Shown here: in pieces, positions 13,093 to 25,800 of the stretch
How the letters are laid out: every line of letters starts with the position of its first letter
Numbering within the stretch: position 1 is the first letter of the stretch
DNA from: Euryodendron excelsum
Taxonomy: Eukaryota; Streptophyta; Magnoliopsida; Ericales; Pentaphylacaceae
DNA: 64,000 bases
Direction of reading: 5' to 3'
Assembly (NCBI GenBank): GCA_033060915.1
Contig: CM065394.1
Location: forward strand, 30,470,001-30,534,000
Notes under the pieces: generated by a model
Database searches by the model: none
What the model was told of the DNA's origin: nothing
Seen by the model: the letters and a program-made list of their open reading frames with translations, nothing else
Position numbers and translations under genes: made by a program

Positions 13093-13641
13093 CAATTTAA
13101 TTGGTTGAATAAAAAATTAAACCTTAATCAGTACAATTTAATAAATTTATTGAAAACACATGAGAACCGATTTGAATCGAGTAAACCGGTTGAATTTTTA
13201 AAAAATTGGCGGATTCAACCGGCCAGCTCAACCAAACAAACAAGCCTTTAACATGTATTAAAGACATTGATCGTCTGCGACGAGATACAGCTTAGACGTG
13301 GGTCACGAAACACGAGTCGAAGAGACCACTAAGATGCTTCCACGTGGCCTCGGATGTAATTACCAGCTGGGGTGTCAGCAGTCAATGGTAATTACGCAAT
13401 TTTTTAAAGTGAACCAGGGCTTATCCGTCTGTCCACGCCCGTCAATTTTCAAAACTCCCAAAATTTTCAATTCCTCCGCCAAACCTTGACCTGCAACATT
13501 CAACTCTGTCTCTTTCCGTCAACAGACTCACCTCCTCTGCGTGACCTTTCTCTCTACATTTCAAACCAATGCCCAACTTTAAATCCTAATCCCTTTGTCT
13601 ATACCTATATATTTATATATATATCGTCGTTTTGATTAGTG

Positions 13642-16600
13642 ATGGCGACATCGGCGTTCAAATCAACGACGAAGAGAACTCCGATCGGAGCATCATCCAA
13701 CGCCGACGAATCTGGTTCCTCTAACAGAGCTCATCGCCGGTCGAGGAGTCTCAGCCGGTTCTCCCGGCTCCTATCGGCTTCGGCGTCGGACTTTGGCGAA
13801 TCTCCGGCCCCAAGGGGAAAGTTCGTCAATACGGTCAGAGGCTCGGAGTTCCCTGAAATCAGCCTCGACGATCTAGCGATTGAGTTTTTCCCTCTGAAGG
13901 ATTCCCTAGATGAGAAAGAGAGCGAGAGCGAGAGAGGCAGGTCGTCTCGCCGTTGTTCTGAAAGCAGTCGTGCAACCACTGCTACTGTATCGTCGCAACG
14001 ACGGGGGAGGTCAGTCTCGAGGCAGAGCTCGCGAGTTGTTGATGGAAAGAGTAATAATTTTTATAATGCTTCTGGACCTTCTGGTGGGAGGACCGCTTCG
14101 GACGCTAATTCGAGAAGGAGGCGGTCCGTTTCGGCGGTTAAGTATCAGATTAGCGATTATGAGGTAAATTTTGATTCCGTGCGTTGGCTTTTTATTCTTT
14201 TGTTTTTACTTTATTTGTTTATATGCTTTGTTTCCCCTCTCAGGAAGTTCATTTTCTAAGCTTTTACAATCTATGCTTTTTTGTTAAGCGTCAAGATTTT
14301 AGATTAATAGATTGGTAGGTGAGTATGTGAAGTAAAAATGAAAAGACACCATTATAGTGATTTTTTCTTACTGAATATAGTTACATATGGAGGCATAACA
14401 ATGACTCCATATGTTGTATCTTGTATATTGGCATGTCGAGAATCATATATTTTCCAGGAAGTTTGTGCGGGTTTATTAAGGTTTATTTAAGTGATCATGT
14501 AGGTATAAAAACTTATAAAAGGAAAAAGTTACATCCTTTCTTAAACTTTGAAGTTTGAACCTTTTGTTTTTAATGGTTTGTTTTCTAATTTCTATTCAGT
14601 AGTTTTGAAATTAGTGGTGATGGCTCTGGGTAGTCGGCTAATTCTGTCTCAATACTTTAGAATACCATTCCATCTTTAATCCCATGGAGCTTTATCCCAG
14701 CAATTTTGTTCATTATAGAAAACTTCTTTTTCCAATCAAATTTTTTTTTTTTTTTTTTTGTGTGACTTTGATATGATCTTGTTTTATCCCTCGTCTGCAT
14801 GTAAGACTAATGAGATTGTCTCCCAGTTTCCCTTCTTCATCTAAGTTGACCTTAAGATTTTCATGTGAACTCTCTGTGATAAGTTTGTTCTCGGGGAGCT
14901 ATTTGTTTTTGCTATGTGTCACCTGGGTTGAAGCTTTGGGTTGGGCAGCATTGAGTGTGCCAGGTAGTTGTTTTGAGATGACATTGTCATCAATACTTTC
15001 TCAGTTTCTCTATTTTAGTTCTGTGACCTTTGATAGACATGTATTCTAGATGCGTTCTTTGTTAGAGACATGGTCTTTGTAATGGAGTAGAAAGATTATG
15101 TTTAAATTTCTTGGTTCATATTTTTTGTTTTTTATTCTGTTCTAGCAAACTAGGAAATTTTTTTTGCCTTTTGTTTGACTAAATCAAATTATTTGTCAAT
15201 GACAGAGTGATATAGATCATTCTCAGAACACTAGCAATCATGCAAATATGAAGAGTTTCAGCAGTGCAAATAGTCAGATGCCTTCATCACAGAGGCCCAC
15301 AGCTTCCAGTCATCGACGACTAGGAAGGTCTCTCAGCCAGAAAGATCTATCGAAGTCACATGATGGCTACTCCGTAAGAGTGCTCTATCTCTTTTTCCTG
15401 TCAGATTTTTGGTGATTGAGTCAAGACCTTCATGATACCTTTATTTGTCAACATTATATGTGTTTTACAACTTCCCCCACCCGCCCACCCAGAAAATCCA
15501 AAAAGAAGAAAGAGCACCAAAATTAGACTCATTTTTAGACCTGAACTAATTTTAACATGATGCTTATGGACTTTTCAGAGCCAGTCTTCTGCACTAACTG
15601 ATGATGAAGCTAAGGATGCTCGTTCTAGTAAAAATATGATTGAGAAGACAATTCGGGCAGTTTATGCACAGAAAAAGGTTGGTTGATATGTAGAAACTAA
15701 TGGTCAATTATTCAATGAGAAGTTTCACAGTTCTATTTCTTTTTACATGTCCCTTCTGATATCTTTTGCTACCTTTCAGGCAGAGCACCCTACTGGGGAT
15801 GATGTGAACGGTGGGTTGTATGAAGCTATGCGAAAGGAACTTAGATTTGCAGTTGATGAAATCAGGATGGAACTTGAACAAGTCTGTTGCAATTTAGAAT
15901 TTTGTAAACCTGCTTTCCAACATTGATATGTTTTCTTAACTATTGCATAATTAGTCTAATGTATTTGCCGAAACTTGTTGGCGTTTCTTTTCAACTTATG
16001 CAGGCAATGGTTAGAAAAACCTCTGCTTTAGCAAATGATAGTTATTTGCAGTCAGACAACTCCAGTGATCTTCGGTCTGCTTCTAAAATCAGAAAAAGTT
16101 ATGCAACAAAATTAGAACAGGTATTGTATTGCCAATGAGAAACTTTAAAAGATACTTCCTTCTTTCTGAGAATTTGTAGTAGTAAACGTTGAGTTTCCTC
16201 AAAATTTCCAGTCAGAGAAGCGTAAACAAGACCTGCTAGCTGAGATAGTGTTGGAGGAACAACGTAGTAAGGAGCTGTCTAAGATGGCGAAAGAATTGCT
16301 TACTGATCCAAAGAGCTCTACCATTGCAGAGAGACCATCACGAGCCAGAAAGGTATGGTTCTCAATCTCCCGTTGTGTTCAACTGCAGGATCTAAATTTG
16401 GTCCTTGTTATTCCTAGTGTGATCCTGTTGATATAGTTGTAATCTTCTCTGAAATAGCAATGATTTACTATACTGTTTACTTCAATATTTCCACAAATTT
16501 CCAGAGGAGTAATGACAGAAATAAGATGTCTAAGCGATTGACTGAAGAGGCTGAGAAATATCTTGAGGACTTCATTTCAAACGTTGAAGATACGGATCTT

Positions 16601-19600
16601 TCTTCTTTTGATGGAGAAAGAAGTGATGCAAGTTCAACTTTATTAGTAACGAAAACAGAAATATTTCAAAGTCCAGCAGGATCTAATTCTCTACCAGTTG
16701 AAATGGATGGTCTTATTCTGCCTTGGTTGCAATGGGAGACTAGTAATGATGGTTCCCGTCTTCCATCCCAGAATAAGAGAGAGCTTCCTGTGACTCCAAA
16801 AAGTATACTGTGGGATGCAGCTCAGGTAATCTACAAACTGTGACATGGGTGTGTACCATAATTATTGTTTTATTCTTAACTAGCTGTCTACATATTGCTG
16901 CCAATGTACTAAGAAGTTATTTGAATAGATCATAGTTTGATATAATTATAAGTTGACCACTTTACTGGCTTATAATAAATTCATTCCTATATGCACCTAT
17001 AATAAGTATTATAGAATAACGTCAGCTGGTTGATTTTTAAACTAAGGGTTGACCAATTTGTAATGACTTTTTGTAAGTTGAATTTGATCTCGTATAGAAC
17101 TTTGAAAGGAAGAAAGGCAGACTCTACCAGCTTTAGTGGCTGGAATCTAAAAAATGACACACTTTAGTACATGTGGCTTTCCAACTGAGACTCTGTTACC
17201 ATTCATTTGCTTGATTATATGGCACTTTTAATTTACTTTGTTGACAAAATTGTTTTAATGGCAAATATACAAGCAAACATAATATGAGTACAATAATTTA
17301 TGTTTGTTTTTAATTAATGTCAAGGCTATTGCTTTGTGTAATAGAGTGTTGCTTGTTAGTCAATGTGTTCAACCCAAACTGTCCACCAACCCACGAGGAG
17401 ATAGGTTCATGGTTGTGGCCTGTGTCCTCTTGCCGGCCTCAAAGCATATGTATTAACAAACATTTTTTTTATAAGTAAAATATATATTAATGAACATAAC
17501 AATTTTATGATGTGCAACCAGTATATGAGACTTCTACAAGAAATTTGTATGAATAACATGAAGTAAATACAAGGAGCTTCACCAAAAACAGAACATGCAA
17601 GGGATAGGTTATATGATTGTGTGAGGGTTACACCACCTCACAAGAGTTTGAACAGAAATTGTTATAACTTTTATAAATTTAGCCATTGGGTTACTCAAGG
17701 AGAAGAAGAAAATGAAGAATGACCGCTGTAACCACAACAATTTTTTGGTTTCATTTCACAAAAATCTAATGAGAATTCCAGATTAGACTTATGATGACCT
17801 CGGCCTAGAGCACTATTCATATCTGAAACCTATCAAGATCAATTTGAGAAAATGCCAAGTTACACAACATTTTCAAAGAGAACTTGAGAAGGTCCTAGAT
17901 GTATCATGTTGATTGTATGAAGACCTCCTAAAGGAGGTTTTAGTAGAGCAACTAACCCTTTCTCAGTCAATTGAGAACCAGGTCCATTCAGGTTCTCAAA
18001 ATATTTATTATAGAACAATTAGAGCAAAATATGTTTACTCAACCAATACCAATACCATCCATAGGATTTGGTTTCAGCAGTTCTTTCATCAACAGTTAAT
18101 AGGGAATCTGGGCCCTCAATTTGAGTTTTTTATAGTTCATTTTGTGAAAATTTTCCCTTTATCGTATTCTAGTTTTTGGCTATTTCTTTTCAGTTGATTG
18201 GGATACTAGTTACTTCGTGAAGTATTCCAATGGTGATTAGATTTGTTGTGGAACTATTTTCTGCACTTTTGTTGTGACTACCAAACCCATCCTAGTTATT
18301 ATTTGTTGGTTTTGTGCCAGCATGTTGGATGACTTGCTAATGAGTATGCATCATGCTGAGACATTAGAAGGGAATAACTTGGAGGCAAGAAAGGACAAGA
18401 TTCCAGTGGGAAACGATCTTTAAAGCCATAGCATCAACTTACCCATGTGGAATATGGTTCTTAGCACGTGTGTACTTGATATTTAATAATTTTGGCTTCA
18501 CTACTTGGCGTGCATTAGGGTTGTGAGTTGTAGATGATGTTTCAGGGTCATTAGTCGAAGAGGTAAATCCAGTGGGAGGGGGTAGGGCCTGAGGAGCTCA
18601 GACCTTAGTGGGATCAGGACAGTCTAGAGAGCATGATAGCAAGGTTGGCAATAGTTGGAGGAGCATGCTTTTCAGCCTCACTCGATATTGGGGCACAGAG
18701 TGCAATGCTCTTGTTGTTTAAGTTCCTCAAATGGGGCATACTTACCAGTATTTATAGAGTTCTAGTTGTTTAGTAGCCAACTGGCAGGGCCAGAGGATAT
18801 TTCAAGCTACAACCACCTATGCTTGTTGGTTGGCAAGAACTTGGAAAGTGAGCCAATATGAATCCATCAATGTGCTAGACTTTTTGTGTTGCAGAATCTG
18901 CTGAGATCCTACTTGTCTGGGGAAGGTAGTTGACATTTGGCCTGGGAGACATGGGTTCCTGTCTAATACTAACTAACCGGTTAAATTTGTCCTCGAGGCT
19001 ACAGGGTTGGCGTTCCAGTAGCCCCTGACGCTAGTTGCAAATCCACAAAACCTCATGGATCCCACTAGGTATGTGTTGAAATGCTGGGGTCACTTTATGG
19101 ATATTGAGCTTTAGTTTCCTGGGCCTGCTTCCATCATTGCTTGTTAGGCATCCATTCATCAGGGTACTTTTGCCGCTGGCATTTTGGATTACTAGACCAT
19201 CTCAACAATGCCTTTGATGATGAGGTCGAAAGCCCAGGCAGGCTGTGCCTTTGTCTTTTCACAAGGTATCAGCCAACACGTCTCAGTGCAGCCAGTCACT
19301 AGCTGATCATGCGTTGGCTGCAAACAACTTGTTTGTAGGCAGGGGAGAGATATGTCAAGTGGATCGAGTTCCTACATATGTTAACATATGCAGAGAATTT
19401 GTCTAGGCCTACTCCCTGTGCATTGTGCAAAAAAGAATTAACAAATAAATGCACGATGTTTGTGGATGCTCATAGCAAAACCTTCAAATGATGTGTAACA
19501 ACATCTATTTGAATTATTCTGGTATCAGCACGATGTTTTGGTAATTATATAGTAGGTCCAATTTAGTTGCACTATTAACTGACTTTTTAGGCTGCTTGGT

Positions 19601-19931
19601 TTAGAATCATACAGTCATATAAATGCATTGCAGACACCTTTTCTTTGAATTTCTGCATGAACTTGTAATTGTACAGGAGGCGATTTCAGCACAAGATCCA
19701 AGCGGTCATTCCGCTAGCAGTCGTGGGAGTCAGACCACAGAACTTGATGGCCCTTCATTGAGTAGTCAAAGCATACTCAAAGAAGTAGAAAGTCACCAAA
19801 GGTCACAATTTGACATGGAAAGGTACCTTAAACTTGAAAGAGAGGAAGATCTTTTGTTCGAAAGATGGAGAGAACACCACAGAATTGATTCAGGTGGTCT
19901 GTTGCTTTGTAGCAATGCCTTTATTTATTAG
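13642..19931 (+). CDS. Uncharacterised Ser/Arg-rich coiled-coil protein, plant-specific
   Basis: I do not recognise a named family. Eight exons: 13642-14163, 15206-15373, 15579-15677, 15780-15881, 16004-16120, 16212-16352, 16505-16825, 19677-19931. Every exon length is a multiple of three, so all introns are phase 0. They total 1725 nt, 574 residues. The ATG at 13642 is preferred over an in-frame GTG one codon earlier. Residues 1-175 are basic and Ser/Arg-rich (HRRSRSLSRFSRLL, SRRRRSVS), with a distinctive GSEFPEISLDDLAIEFF motif. The middle holds a charged segment, YEAMRKELRFAVDEIRMELE, then a likely coiled coil, KRKQDLLAEIVLEEQRSKEL. The C-terminal exon has RYLKLEREEDLLFERWREH. There is no signal peptide or membrane segment. 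The basic N-terminus would suit a nuclear or cytoskeletal protein, which is a guess. Intron 7 is 2851 bp and looks invaded by repeats. Confidence 0.85.
17830..19440. repeat. Probable decayed transposon sequence in intron 7
   Basis: This part of the intron is less AT-rich than its surroundings, has no conserved reading frame, and includes a TATTTATAG box near 18750 such as LTRs carry. I found no terminal repeats, so the type and limits are unknown. Confidence 0.3.
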
Positions 19932-20177
19932 TTTTTTTTTCTTTTCCTCTTTTCCTCGATTGAAAATTGTAAACCCCATTTGGTATTGCAGTTAAATTTT
20001 TGTATAAATTATCAACATTTCACGTAGAGATTGACTGTATAAGCTTGGGTCGTACATATTAGGTTATTAACTTATAATCATCTTTTTTCTGCTATTTTTT
20101 TTTCTGAAGCTGGTATACGTGTTTTATCCTTTTTAAGAACTAACACTCGGGGAGATTGTTGCTTGTCAGAAGTTTTA

Positions 20178-20302
20178 GGCTCCGTTTGGTAGAGTTTAAA
20201 TTTAGTTTTTTTTAAAATTGGATTTTTTTAGTTTTTTTTGTTCTTATAAATTAATTGAAAACGCAAAAAAGTTCGGCAACAAAAAATTGTACTAAACAGA
20301 TT
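20178..20302. mobile_element. MITE, CCGTTTGGTA-ended family, decayed
   Basis: It begins GGCTCCGTTTGGTAGAG and ends TACTAAACAGATT, an imperfect inverse of the start. Two other copies with the same end are at 26351-26566 and 60200-60489. No coding capacity. Confidence 0.5.
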
Positions 20303-21019
20303 CTTAGTAACCTCTGGCATAAAACAAAACCTTATGAGGTCATTCTCTGAAATATGATGATTAGTGATGGTTTCTTTCTTTCTGGTCTTCAAAACGTGCC
20401 AAAGACCAGAAATGAAGAGATTTCTCCAAGTATGCCACCAACGCTACATTTAGTCTTTAGGATCGAACTTTAACCATTGTTTAGTGCTGTGTTTAAATTA
20501 TGAATTTATCAAGTTAAATGTAAAGAAAAAGAAATAAGGTGAAGGAAAAGAGAAAAAAATGAGAGAATTTAAATTTTTACTTATTTTTCATGTTCTTTAC
20601 TCTTCATTTTTTTTAACACCCAATCATATAATATAATTTTTTCTCTTTTTTTCTTACCAAATTTTTGATCCGCAACAACATAAGAGGGAGATTCATTAAT
20701 TCTTGGAAAGATTGTTGGTTCAAATGTGAGAAAATATAAATGGATGTAAAAGATTCTAATTATGTTTCATTATCCGCATTTATATATGATTTATTTAGCT
20801 GATGTGATCAGAGGAACGATTACAATGAGAAAAATGAATTAGTTATAATCTGTCAACTTGAATCTGTGTTTCTTTTATCGGGACTTTTTTTTTTTTTCTC
20901 AAAAGATTTATATCCTGAACGCAGTTCAGGATATAATTAAGATAGTAAACTTCGTCACTCGACTACTGGACCGAGTCTGTTGACCGTGTTGAAGGACTAG
21001 GTCATCGCCCTTGGTTAAT

Positions 21020-21215
21020 AGTTAGGATGCACTTGATGAAGCTTATTTTGAACTTTTTCAAGTTGACTTTCTTAGGTTGCAAGTAAAAAAAATTAAAATT
21101 TTTTTTTATAACATTTTTGTTTTTATAAGCTAAAATAAGAAAAAAAAAGTAAAAAAAAAATCTTTTTTATTGCTTTTAAGCTAAAAAAGCTAACTCGAAA
21201 AAGCTTGACAAACGT
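21020..21215. repeat. AT-rich fold-back repeat, sibling of 6404-6530
   Basis: It shares the order GAACTTTTTCAAGTTGACTT, TTATAAGCTAAAATAAG, A runs, then GCTAACTCGAAAAAGCTTG with the copy upstream of GAPC. The two copies sit about 15 kb apart in the same orientation. Confidence 0.5.
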
Positions 21216-22853
21216 AAAAGTTTGAAAGTTTAAACAAAAGAATTCTAAGTCTTTTAAGCATTAGTTAATGGCAAATGTTGATCCTTTTAATTTATTGCTA
21301 TGGGTGATGGGGATTAGGATCTTGTAATTGAAATCTCCATTTCATCAATTAATGGATTAGATGAGACATTATTAGATGTTTTTCCAAAACTAAGTCGTTT
21401 TATATGAACATATATTTTCTTATATATAACTACAAAATTATTTACTAATTAATAAGTTTTAAGTCAACTCATTACATGGTTGGAATAAAGAGGATCCTAA
21501 TCAAGAGTGGATGTAGTATCGAGCAAGTGGGGGGTAGCTACCCCCATTGACTTGGCAACTTTTACTACTTTTAAATTTTTTTTTATGTATATTTATTAGA
21601 TTCTGGGTTATAAATATAGTATATTTCTCTCACTGAAATTACTAGCACTTACCTTTGGCCCCACTAAATTCACTATTCTATAACCAAAAAAAAAGAACGT
21701 TTTACTACCACTTGTATTTTTTTCAACTGAATTTCATTAACTTCTCATTATTTAGCCAAATAAACACCACAACCACAACATCCATCCTAATATTAAATTA
21801 ATACTTTTAATATTTTATTTGTCTGTTCTGAAAAAAATATTCAAATCCCCAAATTTTAACGTTTTCATTTTATATATCAATGCCTTAGAAGTCAAAACCA
21901 ACTCCTCAAACAGTCAAAATTTTTCTAGATAATTTAAACCCAAAGTATTTATGATTCTTTTGCCTTTGACACTTGATTTTACCCCATTACAATTCTGACC
22001 ATAGGCGGGCTTTTTATGCTATAAAAATTGTGAAGAACAAATTTTGCAATTGAATAATTGACTAGTGGATGAATGATAACTTGATGGTGTAAATTGAGAC
22101 ATTTTTAATATTATACCTAATAAGGCTATCATAGATTAGTTTTAAAATATGAAAAGTCGTATGAACCATTTGTAAATCAAAATTGTGAACTTGTGAAGAA
22201 ATTATGAAACAATCATTTGATTTTATGGGTGATCTTATTTTTGTTGAGGGATGTAATTTTTGTATACAACTTTTGTATAAAGGCGGCGTCCCCGTTTTTT
22301 CAGCATCTTTAATACAATTATGTCTTTAATTATCAAAGAAAATGATTCGCCAATCAAAAAACAATTTTGCATACAAATTTATAAAAGTTTTGCCCCTGAA
22401 CGAAAATCTTGGATCTCCCCTCATCCTAATCCCTATTTTGTAAACCTTTGTGATAGACCTCTTTCAAAATTTCAAATATATGACAACTACTAGAAAAATT
22501 TGTATTAATTAAAATGGATCTAAATTTAATATATCTTGGGGTTATATTAAATTTAAATTTAAATAAATTTGAAGGGAGACGGAGACCCATCATGAAATCG
22601 TGATGATAAGCTAGCTTAAGCAAAGATTATAGGAAACCTAACAAACTCGAGGGGGCTAAGCCGCGCGTAATTCGTGCTACAATTTCAGTCGTACAAGGAA
22701 ACAAACTCTCACACAGATTCTATTGCTATCCCAAATCAGCAACCAAAAAATAAAAATAAATAATAATAATAATCTGTTGTTATCAAGATTTATCTGGCGT
22801 TCTAGTATTATCTAATTCTGAACTTGGGTGATCGATCATCCACAAAACAAAAA

Positions 22854-25800
22854 ATGGAGGAGCATGACAGTCACGTTCGATCACAAGAAGAAGATGAAAG
22901 AACAAAAATGGAGGAGCACGATGACGATCATGGTAAAAAACCAGAGGAAGAGAAAGAGGAAGAGGATGAAAGATCTAAAAAGGCCAAGAAGCTCAATGAC
23001 TGGCTTCCAGTCACTTCTTCTCGCAATGCAAAATGGTGGTACTCTGCTTTCCACAACATCACTGCCATGGTCGGCGCTGGTGTTCTCGGTCTCCCTTACG
23101 CCATGTCTGAGCTTGGATGGTACGTATGTCACCTATACAAACAACAATCTAATATATTTGTGTATATATATTCATCCATGATCACAGTGCAGTAACTGTG
23201 ATTATGTGCAATTTAGTGACTTGGGTTAGTTGTATATGTTATGTCACATATAATGGCTACAATGCAGTAACTCTGATCATGAGCAATTTAGTGAATTGGG
23301 TTTTTCTTATTTGTATATGGTATATGGTATGTCACATAGACAAACAAGAAGCTAACTATATATATATAAATATATGTATGATATTCTTTCAAAAAATTTG
23401 TATGCGGCAACCATAGATATTTTGTTTAAAGTAAATAATTCTAATTCAAACATATTATTATGATTCTGATGAGACATTATATACCCGTATATACAAATAT
23501 ATAATACACACACCTATACATATAATGGTTTCAATTCAGTAACAATGATTATGAGCAATTTTGTGACTTGGGCTTTCTTATTTGAATATTTTAGGTCACA
23601 TATTCAAACAGGAAGCTAAATATATAGGGATATATACACAAACACACACATGGGGTCACATATACATATATATATATATATATATATAATCACAGATTAG
23701 TGACTTGGGGTTTTCTTGTATAGGGGTCCTGGTGTTACAGTGATGATATTGTCATGGATCATCACTCTCTATACCCTATGGCAAATGGTGGAAATGCATG
23801 AAATGGTGCCCGGAAAGAGGTTCGACAGGTACCATGAGTTGGGTCAGCATGCTTTCGGCCAGAAGCTTGGGCTGTGGGTGGTGGTGCCCCAACAGCTAAT
23901 GGTGGAAGTTGGGGTGAACATAGTGTATATGGTCACTGGAGGCAAGTCTCTGAAGAAGTTCCATGACACGGTTTGCGCTAGCTGCAAATCGATCAAAACC
24001 ACCTACTTCATCATGATCTTCGGCTCCGTTCACTTCTTTCTCTCTCATGTTCCTAGCTTCAACTCCATTGCTGTCATCTCTCTTGCTGCTGCAATCATGT
24101 CCTTCAGGTAATCAAACTCCTCTCTTTCATTTCTACATTATGATCATAAGCTGCATACCTGTGTCTATTTTCTTACATGAACTTCTAGGTAGGGTGTGCA
24201 TGGGTGGAGTAGGTTTCGGTCCGGAGCTGAACCCGATCTTGGTCGATTATAGAATTTTGGATCCAGAACCTGTCATTCCGATGGAACCGAACTAACTTAA
24301 TTTTGGTTTATGGTCGAGTCTGCTCGGGTCGGTGTCTTTTTATACAGTATGATTAATCCACTTAGAATTTTAAAAAAAGTATACTCAATTTTGTATCCTT
24401 GATTTCTCAAAAAAGTAAAAAACACAACATAAAAATCAAATCGACAGTATTTAAGTAGAGTAAATGATAATTTAAAGATAAAAAATACTATTCTTGCATA
24501 AAATTTGTACAGAAACTCCCATTAAAGAAATGTGATAGTGACAATTTTGTAATTAAAAGTCATTATAGTTGATATATGTTTTAAAGTAAAATGATCTCAT
24601 TTATACGCATCATTCTACATAAAAATTCTGTATGAATTTTTATTTGTATCGCATTACCCTTTAAAGATATATATACAATATGTTTAAAGAATTTTGTTGC
24701 ATAACTCAATCGAGTCTTAGGTTGGTTCTCTAGTCTGTTCAAGTTTCAAACATGATAACCCAAAACCTTAAACAAGTCGAATTTTTTGGTTTAGTCATTT
24801 TAAAACTCAAAACTGAACCATAAAACCAGACCGACTATAAAGACCCAGTTAATTTTTCTATAATTTGGTTATAACCTGAAATTTTGTATTAAAATTCCTA
24901 TCAGAATGATGTGAGTGATGTTTTTTGTAATAAAAAATTATTGTGATAGATGTTTTGTTTTATAGTAAAATGCTCTTATTCACACACGTCATGTTGTAGA
25001 AAATTTTCAAACATATGAAAGCAATTACCTATATACAATATGTTTAATAGAATTTTGTAACATAACTGAAACAAAAACGTCTAACATGAGTCGGTTCAAG
25101 TCTAAAAAAATGCTAACCCGAAAACTAAAATAAGCCGAACTTATAGATTTAACCATTTTAAAACCCAACAAATCAAACGGACCTATAGAAACTGAGGTGG
25201 TTCTTTTCTAGGATCCTTTTTGTTCTTTTGTGCACCCTTCTTTTTTAGGTTAATTTGGTTATAATTTTGAATTGTTCCACAGTTACTCCACTATAGCTTG
25301 GGTAGCTTCTCTTCAGAAGGGGGTTAAACCAGGGGTGCAATACACCCTAAGGGCTTCAACCACAACAGGAAGAGTGTTCCAGTTCTTCAGTGCTCTGGGA
25401 GATGTAGCATTTGCCTATGCTGGCCACAATGTGGTGTTGGAGATCCAAGCGACGATCCCGTCTTCGCCTGGAAACCCATCCAAGAAACCCATGTGGAAAG
25501 GCGTGATCGTCGCTTATGCCGTGGTGGCCTTGTGCTACTTCCCGGTTTCCATGGTGGGTTACTGGGTTTTTGGAAACAGTGTGGACGATAATATAGTAAT
25601 ATCGCTGCAGAAACCTGCCTGGCTTGTTGCTTTGGCTAACTTGTTTGTGGTGGTTCATGTCATTGGAAGCTATCAGGTAAAAGAATGAGGCTTGAAATTC
25701 AGCTCCTTTTGGTAGTTTAGTTTGTTTGTGAATAGATTTCGTTGTTGTCTTCTTTATTTTTTTGTGTTGTGTTTGCGAGGAATTTAGGTGTTTGCACAGC

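Larger units (their letters stand above)
10826..13641. other. Intergenic region between GAPC and the Ser/Arg-rich gene
   Basis: No gene is seen. It holds the 3' UTR of GAPC, a CT microsatellite, two pairs of tandem duplications (12347-12546 and 12911-13092) and, near 13100-13230, an AT-rich stretch with ACCGGTT-type motifs. A pyrimidine-rich leader precedes the next gene, with a TATATATTTATATATATA run at about 13606-13624 that lies unusually close to the ATG for a TATA box. Confidence 0.5.
19932..22853. other. Intergenic region, AT-rich
   Basis: No gene is supported. It contains one MITE-like element (20178-20302), one fold-back repeat (21020-21215), long homopolymer T and A runs, and otherwise featureless AT-rich DNA leading to the LHT leader. 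Confidence 0.5.
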
